From positions 1 through 64,000 of the forward strand of contig JAEWMY010000054.1 of assembly GCA_023393015.1 (NCBI GenBank): a DNA stretch of 64,000 nt, in the 5' to 3' direction. This document shows positions 35,581-44,894 of the stretch, piece after piece. A model generated the notes under the pieces. It saw only the letters and a list, made by a program, of their open reading frames with translations. It ran no database searches and was not told the origin of the DNA. The position numbers and the translations under genes were made by a program. Source of the DNA: Spirochaetota bacterium. Its GTDB lineage: Bacteria > Spirochaetota > Spirochaetia > Treponematales > Treponemataceae. The stretch's first letter is position 1, and each line of letters begins with the position of its first letter.

Positions 35581-36550
35581 GGGAATCCTTCCGTTCGCCA
35601 AATTTTCGGGCGAGACGAGCTTCGCCTCCCTGTGGCGCGTTAAGCAGGGCTTGGGTACGAAAAAAATCGGCCATACCGGCACGCTTGACCGGTTCGCCGA
35701 CGGTTTGCTCGTCGTGCTCGTCGGTCCGCTGACCCATCTCGTTCCGTACTTCACCGCATGCGACAAGGAATACGTCGCGCGAATTTCGTTCGGCGCCGAA
35801 ACGGACACGTTGGATCCGGACGGTTCAGTCGTACGAACGGGATCCGTTCCCGATATCGCGCGTCTCTCCGAGTCGCTTCGCTCGTTTGTCGGTACGATCG
35901 ACCAAATACCTCCCGTCTATTCCGCCATACACGTTGTCGGACAGCGCGCCTCGGACATAGCGCGCAAGGGCGGCACTCCCGTTCTCGAGGCCCGGTCGGT
36001 CACTATCACGGAGATAGCCCTGTTGCGCGACGATTTATTACGTACCGGCTCGGTCGACATCCGGGTCGCGTGCTCGAAGGGTACGTATGTCAGGTCTCTC
36101 GCGCGCGACATAGCCTACGCGTGCGGAACGGTCGCGCACCTATCGTCGCTCAGGCGGGTACGCGTCGGCCCCTTTTCCCTCGAGGATTCCGTCGGTTACG
36201 GGGAGATCGGAGAATTCGGGGCGCCCGGGGTCACGTGCGCGGGTACGGAAAAATCGTCCGTTGCCGAGGGACGTTCGCGCCTGTCCTTCGAACCGTCGCT
36301 GTCGGCCTTTACAGAGTCGCTCGCGCGTTCCATAGGACTTCTGCCGATTTGCATCCGCCCCGAACGGATTCGGGAATTTTCCAACGGGATCCCGCTCGAC
36401 GCGCGGTGGTTCGAGCCGATGTCACCGAATCAAGTTCTCTGGCCAGAAGGCGCGTCGCGGCCCGTTTTCTCGAACGGCGTTTTTCTCGGTATGATCACGT
36501 CGAGAAACGGCAGGTTATCGTACGACTTCGTGCACAGGGTCGCCGTATGA
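35573..36550 (+). CDS. truB: tRNA pseudouridine(55) synthase
   Basis: Makes pseudouridine 55 in the T-loop of tRNA. The catalytic block is KKIGHTGTLDRFADGLL with nucleophile D39; the usual proline after TLD is arginine here. The KEYVARISFGAETDTLDPDG and VACSKGTYVRSLARDIA blocks confirm the family. Length 325 residues. A region around 215-250 (serine- and glutamate-rich) is an insertion or poorly conserved linker before the C-terminal part. It overlaps both rbfA and ribF. Confidence 0.94.
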   Translation: MIEGILPFAKFSGETSFASLWRVKQGLGTKKIGHTGTLDRFADGLLVVLVGPLTHLVPYFTACDKEYVARISFGAETDTLDPDGSVVRTGSVPDIARLSESLRSFVGTIDQIPPVYSAIHVVGQRASDIARKGGTPVLEARSVTITEIALLRDDLLRTGSVDIRVACSKGTYVRSLARDIAYACGTVAHLSSLRRVRVGPFSLEDSVGYGEIGEFGAPGVTCAGTEKSSVAEGRSRLSFEPSLSAFTESLARSIGLLPICIRPERIREFSNGIPLDARWFEPMSPNQVLWPEGASRPVFSNGVFLGMITSRNGRLSYDFVHRVAV

Positions 36551-37383
36551 GGGTACTAGACTGGGATTCCCTCGCGAATGAAGCGGGTAGGGCTGATATC
36601 GAGGCCGTTTGCTCCGGAAAGCGGGGACTCGCGTTGACCATCGGCGGCTTCGACGGTCCTCATATCGGGCATCAGATGCTTTTCGACGCCGTATTGACCC
36701 ACGCCGGGGCGAATGGCCTTGCCTCGGGCGTCGTGACGTTCACGAGATCCCCGTCTCACCGGAAGAAGGGACCCTCGTATCCGGGCGACGTGTCCACGTT
36801 GGATCTCAGACTCAAGGCCTTTCGCTCGAAGGGTTTCGACTGCGCCATCCTGATTGACTTTTCCGCGGATTTCGGTAAAATGTCAGGAGGTGTATTCTTT
36901 GAAATTCTTGTGAAAACTGCCCGTATGAAGTATCTGGCCGTCGGCCCCGATTTTCGATGCGGACATCGCCTGGATACGGGAATCGCGGAGATATCCGAGA
37001 TTTCCCGCAGAGAAGCGTTCCGTTTCGATTCCATCCGGCAGGTTGAGCTGGACGGCGAGCGGGTAAGCTCGAGCGCCGTCAGAAACGCGGTTCAGTCCGC
37101 CGACTTCGCCCTTGCGGAACGCCTGCTCGGTCATCCCTTTTTACTGGATTTCAACGCGCCCGAGTGGACGGCCGTCGGGAACTCGTTCGAGGCCCCCGTC
37201 GCGTCGTTCACGCAGATTCTTCCCCGCGAAGGGAGGTATCGTGTCGCCGCTTCGACCGCTAAGGGGTCGGTGGACGAGGCATGTCTCGAGGTAACGGGAT
37301 CGGTCGTAAGACTGACACCGGCCGGGAACGCGCCCCTTTCCGACATGCGGGAGATGGCGACGCTTGCTTTCAGGTTATCATGA
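36547..37383 (+). CDS. ribF: FAD synthetase domain protein (RibF-like, kinase part not recognisable)
   Basis: The N-terminal half is the FMN adenylyltransferase domain: TIGGFDGPHIGHQ (32-43), the AVGPDFRCGHRLDTG block and RVSSSAVRNAV. In bifunctional RibF a riboflavin kinase domain with a PTAN motif follows; here the last 85 residues after LLGHPFLLDF do not show it, and the total of 278 residues is 30-40 short. The enzyme may therefore make FAD from FMN only. Start ATG 36547 overlaps the truB stop (ATGA); the open frame upstream is a truB shadow. Position between truB and rpsO is common for ribF. Confidence 0.85.
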   Translation: MRVLDWDSLANEAGRADIEAVCSGKRGLALTIGGFDGPHIGHQMLFDAVLTHAGANGLASGVVTFTRSPSHRKKGPSYPGDVSTLDLRLKAFRSKGFDCAILIDFSADFGKMSGGVFFEILVKTARMKYLAVGPDFRCGHRLDTGIAEISEISRREAFRFDSIRQVELDGERVSSSAVRNAVQSADFALAERLLGHPFLLDFNAPEWTAVGNSFEAPVASFTQILPREGRYRVAASTAKGSVDEACLEVTGSVVRLTPAGNAPLSDMREMATLAFRLS

Positions 37384-37408
37384 TGATTTTAACACATAAG
37401 GAGTAAGT

Positions 37409-37678
37409 ATGGCACTTACAAAGGACAAGACTACCGCGGTGGTCAGCAAATTCGGGGCGAACGAAAAGGACACCGGCAACACGAAGGTCCAGATCGCCCT
37501 TCTCACGGAACGGATACTTCAGCTTACGGAACACTGCAAGACCTTCAAGAAAGACAAGAACAGCACGCGCGGGCTGATTATACTCGTCGGTCAGAGAAGG
37601 CGTCTGTTGAAATACCTCCAGAGAAGGGATCTCGAAACGTATCGAGGTCTTATCCAGGAGCTCGGCCTCCGCAAGTAA
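37409..37678 (+). CDS. rpsO: 30S ribosomal protein S15
   Basis: An 89-residue primary 16S rRNA-binding protein. The family signature LTEHCKTFKKDKNSTRGLIILVGQRRRLLKYLQRRD is clear. AAGGAG precedes the ATG. The rpsO-pnp order is ancient and widespread; a hairpin lies between the two genes here too. Confidence 0.97.
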   Translation: MALTKDKTTAVVSKFGANEKDTGNTKVQIALLTERILQLTEHCKTFKKDKNSTRGLIILVGQRRRLLKYLQRRDLETYRGLIQELGLRK

Positions 37679-37682
37679 TGGT

Positions 37683-37726
37683 AAAGTTACCTGTCGAAGT
37701 CGGCGGGTAACTTTTTTCTTTTTTTG
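37683..37726 (+). terminator. Hairpin with T tract between rpsO and pnp
   Basis: A perfect nine-pair stem (AAAGTTACC 37683-37691, GGTAACTTT 37706-37714) with a 14-base loop, followed by a broken T tract to about 37726. It lies five bases after the rpsO stop. It probably works as a partial terminator, or as a processing site by analogy with the E. coli rpsO-pnp leader. Confidence 0.8.
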
Positions 37727-37750
37727 GACTGACAGAAAGGTTGTGAATAT

Positions 37751-39844
37751 ATGGTTACCAGAGTTACGTATAGGATAGGGGATGAAGACCTCATCCTGGA
37801 AACCGGCCGTCTCGCCAAACAGGCAAACGGCTCCATTTACGCGCAGTACGCCGGGTCGGCGGTTATCGCCACCGCATGCGCCTCCTCATCTAGCCAGGAA
37901 GGACTCGACTACGTCCCCCTCACCGTCGACTACAACGAGAAGTACTACGCCGCGGGCAAGATTCCCGGCGGATTCATCAAGCGCGAAAGCCGCCCCAAGG
38001 ACAAGGAAGTGCTCGTGTCCCGGCTTATCGACCGCCCGATGCGGCCCCTGTTCGACAAGTCCTTCGGCCGCGACATTCAGATCGTACCGACCTGCGTGTC
38101 TTCGGACATGGTCAACCCGCCGGACATTCTCGCGGTGATCGCGAGCTCCGCGGCGGTTCATATCTCCGACATCCCGTTTAACGGGCCTGTCGCCGCCGCG
38201 CGTATCGCCTGGATCGACGGACAGTACGTCATCAACCCGACCTTCGAGCAGATCGCCAAGGCCGAGATGGAGATCGTCGTCGCCGGTACCGCCGAGGGCA
38301 TCACCATGGTGGAAGGCGGCGCGCACGAGGTTTCCGAGGAAGTCATGCTCGGGGCGCTCGACAAGGCCAGTGAGTTCATCAAGGCGATTTGCGCCCTTCA
38401 GGACGAGCTCCGCGCAAAGTGCGGCAGGGAAAAGCTTCCGTTAAGCCCGCTCAAGGTCGAGCTCGCGCACAAGGACGAGATCAAGTCCGCGGCGTATCCG
38501 CGCCTTTCCAAGGCGCTGTTCGTGGCCGGTAAGTTCGAACGCCGGGCCGCCTGCGACGCCGTGCGCGGCGACCTCGAGGCGAAGTACGCCGACCAGCTTT
38601 CCGACTCGATGCAGAAAAAGCTTTTCGACGCGCTCTTCGAGGAAATGGAATACGAAATCCTCCGTTCCGAGATTCTCGACAAGGGCGTTCGCGTCGACGG
38701 TCGCGGTACCGAGGATATCCGCGACATCACCTGCGAAATCGGCGTTCTCGCGCGGCCCCACGGGTCGGCCGTCTTTACCCGGGGGGAAACGCAGTCTCTC
38801 GGCGTCGCCACCCTCGGAACCGTTTTCGACGAGCAGGTATACGACGACATCGAGGGCGACCGCAGGGAAAACTTCCTGCTCCATTACAACTTCCCGCCGT
38901 ATTCCGTCGGCGAGGTAGGCCGCATGGGCACCGGTCGCCGCGAGATCGGCCACGGGTACCTCGCGCGCCGCTCGCTCGAACCGATGGTTCCCTCCCGCGA
39001 GGCGTTTCCCTATACCATCCGCGTCGTATCCGAGATTCTCGAGTCAAACGGCTCGTCGTCCATGGCTTCGGTATGTTCCGGAACCCTTTCGATGCTTCAC
39101 GCGGGCGTTCCCATGAAGAAACCGGTCGCGGGAATCGCGATGGGACTCATCACCGACGGCAACAAGTTCGCCGTTCTTTCCGACATCCTCGGCGAGGAAG
39201 ACCACCTTGGCGACATGGACTTCAAGGTCGCGGGAACCGAGGAAGGCATCACCGGCTTCCAGATGGACATAAAGATCGCGGGCGTTTCGACCGAGATCAT
39301 GAAAAAGGCCCTCGAACAGGCGAAGCGCGGTCGTCTCCATATCCTCGGAATAATGAACAAGACCATCTCGAAGCCTTCGGCCGAAATCTCTAAGTACGCC
39401 CCGCGTATAGAGGTCATGAAGATCGAGACCGACAAGATCGGCGCCCTGATCGGGCCGGGCGGAAAGAACATCAAGGCGATTTCCGAGAAGTACCAGGTTA
39501 CCATCAACACCGAAAACGACGGAACGGTGACTATCTACGGAAAGAACGCGAAGTGCGCGCTCGACGCGAAGGACGCGGTGAAGGGGATCGTGGAAGATCC
39601 GGAAGTCGGCCGTATTTACGACGGCGTCGTCAAGAGAATCATGGACTTCGGCGCCTTTATCGAGATACTTCCGGGAAAGGAAGGCCTGTGCCATATTTCC
39701 AAGCTCTCCCGTTCCCGCGTAGCGAACGTTTCCGACGTCGTGAAAGAGGGACAGAAGATCCCGGTCAAGCTTCTCGAGGTCGACAAGATGGGACGGCTCA
39801 ACCTCTCCTACGTCGACGCGCTCGGGGACAATGCCGATAGCTGA
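37751..39844 (+). CDS. pnp: Polynucleotide phosphorylase
   Basis: 3'-5' phosphorolytic exoribonuclease of the RNA degradosome. Two RNase PH cores (about 1-225 and 310-545) are joined by a helical linker and followed by a KH domain (IGPGGKNIKAISEKYQVTI) and an S1 domain (GVVKRIMDFGAFIEILPGKEG). The GRREIGHGYLARRSLEPMVP block marks the active second core. Length 697 residues is normal. Its end overlaps the M16 protease start by 14 bases, which argues for one transcript. Confidence 0.98.
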   Translation: MVTRVTYRIGDEDLILETGRLAKQANGSIYAQYAGSAVIATACASSSSQEGLDYVPLTVDYNEKYYAAGKIPGGFIKRESRPKDKEVLVSRLIDRPMRPLFDKSFGRDIQIVPTCVSSDMVNPPDILAVIASSAAVHISDIPFNGPVAAARIAWIDGQYVINPTFEQIAKAEMEIVVAGTAEGITMVEGGAHEVSEEVMLGALDKASEFIKAICALQDELRAKCGREKLPLSPLKVELAHKDEIKSAAYPRLSKALFVAGKFERRAACDAVRGDLEAKYADQLSDSMQKKLFDALFEEMEYEILRSEILDKGVRVDGRGTEDIRDITCEIGVLARPHGSAVFTRGETQSLGVATLGTVFDEQVYDDIEGDRRENFLLHYNFPPYSVGEVGRMGTGRREIGHGYLARRSLEPMVPSREAFPYTIRVVSEILESNGSSSMASVCSGTLSMLHAGVPMKKPVAGIAMGLITDGNKFAVLSDILGEEDHLGDMDFKVAGTEEGITGFQMDIKIAGVSTEIMKKALEQAKRGRLHILGIMNKTISKPSAEISKYAPRIEVMKIETDKIGALIGPGGKNIKAISEKYQVTINTENDGTVTIYGKNAKCALDAKDAVKGIVEDPEVGRIYDGVVKRIMDFGAFIEILPGKEGLCHISKLSRSRVANVSDVVKEGQKIPVKLLEVDKMGRLNLSYVDALGDNADS

Positions 39845-41093
39845 TCGCGTTCTGGCGAACGGGATCAGGCTCGTAACCGAACCGATTGTCGCGGCGCAGT
39901 CCGCGGCGATCGGTTTTTGGTTTTACGCGGGCTCCCGGGACGAACTCGAGAACGAGGCGGGATCCACGCATTTCGTCGAACACCTCCTGTTCAAGGGAAC
40001 CGCGCGACGTTCGGCTTCCGATATCGCCCGGTTTTTCGACAGGGTCGGCGGCTACGTAAACGCGTTTACCGAACGGGAATGCGTCTGCCTCATGTGCGTC
40101 GTTCCTCCCGAACGCGTTGACGAGGCGGTTTCGGTACTCGTCGAGATGACCTCCGAGTCATCCCTGGAAGACCGGGATATCGAGCTTGAGCGTTCCGTCA
40201 TACTCAGCGAAATCCTGTCCACACAAGACGACGCGGACGAGATGGGCATGGAAACCGCCTTCTCGCTCATGTTTCCCGGACACCCTTTTTCGCGCCCGAT
40301 AGCGGGGACAGCGGACGGTCTTCGATCGCTCGAAGCGAGAACGCTTCGCGAGCGCTATACGGGAGCCTTCGCGCGCGGACCCGACTTCGTCACGGCGGCG
40401 GGAGCCTTTGAGGAAGACGCCATATACGGTTCGCTCCTCGCTTTTCCCTCCATCGGAGGTCGCGTAATAAACGGCGTTCCGCCTGAGTTTCGCGCCGGAC
40501 GCTTCGCGAAACGATTCGACCGGCGTTCCTCGTTCAGTCAGGCGCAAATTTATCTTTCGTTTCCGATAGACGAGGCGCGTACCGCGGAAGCGTGGGGAAC
40601 GTGGGCGTTGATCAACGCGATTACGGGCGACATGGTAAGCTCGAGGCTGTTCCAGTCACTGCGCGAGGAACGGGGGCTCTGCTATTCCGTGTACAGCTTC
40701 GCGCAATTCGGAAGGGATTGCGCGTTCTGGATGGCGGCCCTCTCGTCGCCGCCCGACCGGGCCCCGTACGCGTACCGCTCGCTTCTCGAAGAGATCGGGA
40801 AGCTCGCCGAATCGGGCGTATCGGAGACCGAGGTCGCGGACGCGGCGTCGCATATCGTGGGCGAGATGCGCCTGTCTTCCGACGATACTGAGTACCGGAT
40901 GAAACGCCTCGCCCGTCAGCTCATGTTTTCCGGGAACGCGGTTCCGACCGGCGTTACCGCGGAAATTCTCCTAGGGATCGGGCATGATCGCGTTTCCGGG
41001 ACAATTCGGCGCGCTTTCTCGCCAGATTCCATGAATACCGTCGTCTTCGGCGATAGACAGAACGTGAAGGAGTGCGAGAAATTATGGAAGTAA
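39831..41093 (+). CDS. M16 family zinc metallopeptidase
   Basis: Insulinase-type (inverzincin) peptidase. The zinc site HFVEH is at residues 47-51 and the downstream glutamate comes from the LEDRDIELERSVILSEI helix about 75 residues later. A C-terminal inactive-type M16 domain follows (SRLFQSLREERGLCYSVYSF). Length 420 residues fits the bacterial processing-peptidase-like group often encoded next to pnp (such as the YmxG type in Bacillus). Substrates are unknown. No signal peptide is seen, so a cytoplasmic site is likely. Confidence 0.92.
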   Translation: MPIADRVLANGIRLVTEPIVAAQSAAIGFWFYAGSRDELENEAGSTHFVEHLLFKGTARRSASDIARFFDRVGGYVNAFTERECVCLMCVVPPERVDEAVSVLVEMTSESSLEDRDIELERSVILSEILSTQDDADEMGMETAFSLMFPGHPFSRPIAGTADGLRSLEARTLRERYTGAFARGPDFVTAAGAFEEDAIYGSLLAFPSIGGRVINGVPPEFRAGRFAKRFDRRSSFSQAQIYLSFPIDEARTAEAWGTWALINAITGDMVSSRLFQSLREERGLCYSVYSFAQFGRDCAFWMAALSSPPDRAPYAYRSLLEEIGKLAESGVSETEVADAASHIVGEMRLSSDDTEYRMKRLARQLMFSGNAVPTGVTAEILLGIGHDRVSGTIRRAFSPDSMNTVVFGDRQNVKECEKLWK

Positions 41094-41524
41094 TCGTGCG
41101 TGTCAGCGGCTCGTCCGGGTATTCCGTCCCGGAGTATCAAACCTCGGGTTCCGCGGGAGCCGATCTTCGGGCTTGCGTCGCCTCTCCGATCCAAATCAAT
41201 CCGGGCGATCGCCGTCTCGTTCCGACGGGATTACGCCTGGAGATACCGGAAGGATACGAGGCGCAAGTACGGCCGCGCTCGGGTCTCGCCTTCAAGCACG
41301 GCATAACGGTTCTCAACTCGCCGGGAACGATAGATTCCGATTATCGCGGGGAAGTCGGGGTGGTATTGCATAACGCGGGAAAGGAAGTGTTTACGGTCAA
41401 TCACGGCGACAGGATCGCCCAGTTGGTAGTCGCCCCCGTATCCAGGGCGGTATTCGAAGTGCGCGACCTGCTGTCCGATACCGAACGCGGAAGCGGGGGA
41501 TACGGCTCGACCGGTACGACCTAG
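41084..41524 (+). CDS. dut: dUTP pyrophosphatase
   Basis: Trimeric dUTPase that lowers dUTP and supplies dUMP. All five motifs are present: SAGADLRA (22-29), RPRSGLAFKHGI (63-74), GTIDSDYRGEVGVVLHNAG with catalytic D84, GDRIAQLVVAPV, and the C-terminal RGSGGYGSTG (135-144). Length 146 residues. ATG 41084 is chosen; the in-frame GTG at 41072 is part of GAAGGAG, the ribosome site. It overlaps the M16 gene by ten bases. Confidence 0.97.
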   Translation: MEVIVRVSGSSGYSVPEYQTSGSAGADLRACVASPIQINPGDRRLVPTGLRLEIPEGYEAQVRPRSGLAFKHGITVLNSPGTIDSDYRGEVGVVLHNAGKEVFTVNHGDRIAQLVVAPVSRAVFEVRDLLSDTERGSGGYGSTGTT

Positions 41525-41526
41525 AC

Positions 41527-42684
41527 ATGCGAACCGTTACCGGGCGTTTCAGGCACAGGACGCTCTTCATCTACGTCGCGAGGGAACTTCTCCTGTATTT
41601 CGCGATGAGTTTTCTTTTTTTCTTCCTGATTTTTTTCGTCAACCAGATCCTGCTCATGGCCGAGGAGATTCTCTCGAAACGCGCGCCGCTTCGGGATGTC
41701 GTATTGCTCATAGTATACGCGCTTCCTTCCATAATCGCGACTTCCGCCCCTTTTTCCGCGCTCGTGGGCACGCTTATGGCGGTTGGACGGCTCGTGTCCG
41801 ACCGTGAAATACTCGCCATGAACGCGCTCGGAGTATCCGTCAGGATTATCGCGGTTCCCGTACTCGCAGTCGGCCTTCTCATATCGGCGGCTTCCTTTCT
41901 CACGAACGACATACTTCTGCCGTTGGGTACGATACGCTTCAACCGGCTATACAGGAAGATACTGACTTCAGTTCCGGCACTGGAACTCGAGGCGAATACC
42001 ATAAAGCGGAATCAGCGGGCGATCGTCGTGACGGGATCCGTATCAGGTAACGAGATGGACGAGCTTTTGGTGGTCGATTCCGACGAGGAAGGGAACAGGA
42101 GGATAATCGCGTCGCCGCGCGCGAGAATCGTCAAATCCGATGACCTTGACGTCCTCATGACGCTTTCGATGGACGAGCCCGAGGCGCTTGTCCTGGATCG
42201 GCGCGACGCCTCGAAATTCGACTTTATCGAGTCGAAGGAGCTTTCGTACAACCTTCTTTCGAGGAACGTGCTGCCGACGTACTCGGGACACATCACACCC
42301 CGCGAGATGAGTTCCCTCGACCTTCACAGGGAGATCGCGCGGCGAATCGGCGAACGGACGGAAAAAAAGGGAACCGAACGTGAAGGGACGGGAAGAACGC
42401 TGAACATGTACCGGATGGAATTTCACAAGAAATTCGCGATACCGTTCGGCGCCTTTTTTTTCATCATGCTCGCGTTCCCCCTCGGCCTTTCGGTCAGGTC
42501 GAACGGGCAAAGCGTCGGTTTTATTTTCGGTCTTATCATCGCATTGCTCTATTGGGTTCTCCTGGTAGGCGGACAAACGCTCAGCGTCAAGCTCGGCTTT
42601 AACGGCGTGTTGATGATGTGGATACCGAACCTTTCGGTGTTGATCGCGGGTTTGGCCCTGGTTTGGAGGCATTGGCGGCAATGA
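41527..42684 (+). CDS. lptF: LptF/LptG family permease (first copy)
   Basis: Transmembrane subunit of an ABC-type lipid exporter of the YjgP/YjgQ family. Six membrane helices in the usual 3+3 arrangement: three in residues about 18-130 and three in about 290-380, separated by a periplasmic beta-jellyroll-like domain. The family block FHKKFAIPFGAFFFIMLAFPLG is clear. Length 385 residues. It lies two bases after dut and overlaps the second copy (ATGA). The ABC ATPase LptB is not in this window. Confidence 0.9.
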   Translation: MRTVTGRFRHRTLFIYVARELLLYFAMSFLFFFLIFFVNQILLMAEEILSKRAPLRDVVLLIVYALPSIIATSAPFSALVGTLMAVGRLVSDREILAMNALGVSVRIIAVPVLAVGLLISAASFLTNDILLPLGTIRFNRLYRKILTSVPALELEANTIKRNQRAIVVTGSVSGNEMDELLVVDSDEEGNRRIIASPRARIVKSDDLDVLMTLSMDEPEALVLDRRDASKFDFIESKELSYNLLSRNVLPTYSGHITPREMSSLDLHREIARRIGERTEKKGTEREGTGRTLNMYRMEFHKKFAIPFGAFFFIMLAFPLGLSVRSNGQSVGFIFGLIIALLYWVLLVGGQTLSVKLGFNGVLMMWIPNLSVLIAGLALVWRHWRQ

Positions 42685-43751
42685 ACACGCTGCAGCGGTA
42701 CCTAATACGGCAGTTTCTCCCCGTTTGCGTCGTGTCCGTACTGTTTTTCGTGTTGTTGCTGGAACTCGGGGACCTTTTCGCGAATTTGTGGAAGTACCTC
42801 GCCAACGACGTGGGCGCGCGGGACATAGGCAGGTTACTCGCGTTGTACCTGCCCAAGTGCGTCTCGTTTTCCATGCCGCTCGCGGTGCTGTTCGCTTCCT
42901 CGTATACGATGGGTTCGATGCACGCGAACAACGAGCTGACGTCCGTCTTCTCGGCGGGGTACCCGTTGTATCGGCTAGCGACCCCCTTGCTCGCCCTCGG
43001 ACTCGTCCTTTCGGTAGGGATGTTCTTTTTCGAGGATCGGCTCGTGATACATACGCTGGGAGAAAAAAGCGAGCTGTCGCGCAAACTGCTCAACCAGGAT
43101 CAGTCGCTGAGCAATACAAACATCGTGGTTCTTTCCCAGAACGGAAGGATGCTCTACATGGCGGACTACTATCAGGACGCCGAGCGGAAGCTCTACGCAC
43201 TCACGGTGATAGCGAGGGACGAGGACGGACGGATGCTGTCCGTCTCGAGGACGCCTTCTGCCTCGTGGAACGGATCGGAGTGGGCCCCTGAAGAGACCGA
43301 CGTCTATCATGTCGAGAGTGGCGGCGCCGTGCGCCACGCAAGGGAACGGATGCCGGTACGGCTTGACGAGCCTCCAGAGACCTTCAGGCGAAACACCACG
43401 TCCGTCGAAGAACTCTCCGCGGCCGACGCCAGGGACTACATACGCTTCATGAGGCGCGCGGGCCTGCCGCACACGGAACAGCTTTCGACGTATTACCGGC
43501 GTTTTTCCTTCCCGTTGACGATTTTTATCGTCCTCTTCTTTTCAATTTCGCTCGGGGGAAGGTTCAGGAAAAACATCCTGCTCATGAGTCTCCTGTTGAG
43601 TCTCTCGGTGGCGGTAGTATACTATGTGGTGCAGATGATTACGTCGATTTTGGCCAAGTGGGAATACATATCCCCGTTGGCCGGCGCCTGGATCCCCGTC
43701 GTTCTGTTCGTGGGACTCGGCGCCGTTTCGATGAGATACGCGAGGACGTGA
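42681..43751 (+). CDS. lptG: LptF/LptG family permease (second copy)
   Basis: Partner of the previous gene in the lipid export channel. It has the same 3+3 membrane layout: LQRYLIRQFLPVCVVSVLFFVLL at the start, the SFPLTIFIVLFFSISLGG block, and two final helices. The periplasmic domain includes SQNGRMLYMADYYQDAERKLY. Length is 356 residues from ATG 42681, which overlaps the first copy's stop. Many Treponema lack LPS, so the cargo here may be another lipid; this cannot be decided from the sequence. Confidence 0.9.
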   Translation: MNTLQRYLIRQFLPVCVVSVLFFVLLLELGDLFANLWKYLANDVGARDIGRLLALYLPKCVSFSMPLAVLFASSYTMGSMHANNELTSVFSAGYPLYRLATPLLALGLVLSVGMFFFEDRLVIHTLGEKSELSRKLLNQDQSLSNTNIVVLSQNGRMLYMADYYQDAERKLYALTVIARDEDGRMLSVSRTPSASWNGSEWAPEETDVYHVESGGAVRHARERMPVRLDEPPETFRRNTTSVEELSAADARDYIRFMRRAGLPHTEQLSTYYRRFSFPLTIFIVLFFSISLGGRFRKNILLMSLLLSLSVAVVYYVVQMITSILAKWEYISPLAGAWIPVVLFVGLGAVSMRYART

Positions 43752-43754
43752 CGG

Positions 43755-44894
43755 ATGAACGATTCGAAGGCCATATTCAAGCAGGAACACGCTGATTCGC
43801 TTACCCGTGCGAGGACGGGAACGATGTATCTTCCCCACGGCGAAGTCCGCACTCCGGCGTTCATGCCGGTCGGTACGAACGCGACCGTAAAGGCGATGAC
43901 GAAGGAATGGCTGTCTGAGATAGGGTTTCAGATAATTCTCGCGAATACCTATCATCTCTATCTCCGTCCCGGCGTAGAATGCATACGCGCCGCGGGCGGC
44001 CTGCACGGGTTTTCCGGTTGGCGCGGGAACTTCTTGACCGACTCGGGCGGCTATCAGGTATTCTCGCTTTCAACCTTCAGGAAGATTACACGCGAGGGGG
44101 TGAAATTCAGGAGTCATATCGACGGTTCCGCCCATTTCCTGACCCCGGAAAGCGTCGTGGAACTCCAGGCCGGATTCAATTCTGACATACAGATGCAGCT
44201 TGACGTATGCACCGGCTACGGCACCGAATGGAAGAAGGCGAAGGAAGCCCTTGTAATCACCAACGACTGGGCCTCTCGTGCGAAAAAAACATGGCTCGCA
44301 ACGGGCGACTCGTATTCAGGTAAGCTGTTTTCGATCGTTCAGGGCAATTTCTTCCGTGATTTAAGAAGGGAAAGCGTCGACGCGGTACTCGAGCTCGACA
44401 CTCCGGGGATCGCGATCGGTGGGCTCTCGGTCGGAGAACCGCGGGACGTCTACCGGGAGTTTCTGGAGCTGTCCGCAGAGAATCTGCCGGAAGGCAAACC
44501 GCGGTACGTCATGGGTATCGGAACTCCCGATTACATACTCGACGCGGTGTACCACGGAATCGACATATTCGACTGCGTGCTTCCGACGCGTAACGCGAGA
44601 AACGGCTCCTATTTCACGAAGGACGGGTCGATAAACATCAAGAAGGAGTGTCACGCGCGCGACTTCGGACCGATCGACGCCGAATGCGGTTGCCGCGTTT
44701 GCCGCGAGTATTCGCGCTCGTACCTGCGGCATCTCTACAAGAACGACGAAATACTGAGCTCGATGCTCGCGTCCTACCACAATCTCGCGTTCCTGCACGG
44801 GATGATGGGGGAGATTCGGGAGGCCATCTCGAACGACTCTTTCGGCGCGTACAGAGAACGCTTTCTCAGGAGATTTTCCGGAGGTGCGGAATGA
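43755..44894 (+). CDS. tgt: Queuine tRNA-ribosyltransferase
   Basis: Exchanges guanine 34 for preQ1 (or queuine) in tRNAs with GUN anticodons. Key blocks: LANTYHLYLRPG, DSGGYQVFSL with D96, GGLSVGEPRDVY, and the nucleophile region LPTRNARNGSYFT. The zinc site ECGCRVCREYSRSYLRHL closes the protein. Length 379 residues is normal. It follows lptG after three bases and overlaps the HEAT-repeat gene by ATGA. Confidence 0.97.
   Translation: MNDSKAIFKQEHADSLTRARTGTMYLPHGEVRTPAFMPVGTNATVKAMTKEWLSEIGFQIILANTYHLYLRPGVECIRAAGGLHGFSGWRGNFLTDSGGYQVFSLSTFRKITREGVKFRSHIDGSAHFLTPESVVELQAGFNSDIQMQLDVCTGYGTEWKKAKEALVITNDWASRAKKTWLATGDSYSGKLFSIVQGNFFRDLRRESVDAVLELDTPGIAIGGLSVGEPRDVYREFLELSAENLPEGKPRYVMGIGTPDYILDAVYHGIDIFDCVLPTRNARNGSYFTKDGSINIKKECHARDFGPIDAECGCRVCREYSRSYLRHLYKNDEILSSMLASYHNLAFLHGMMGEIREAISNDSFGAYRERFLRRFSGGAE

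Noticed and set aside
36547..37383. Frameshift as the cause of the missing RibF kinase part
   Set aside because: The other frames after 37100 give no PTAN-like motif, and the C-terminal frame shows normal codon use up to its stop.
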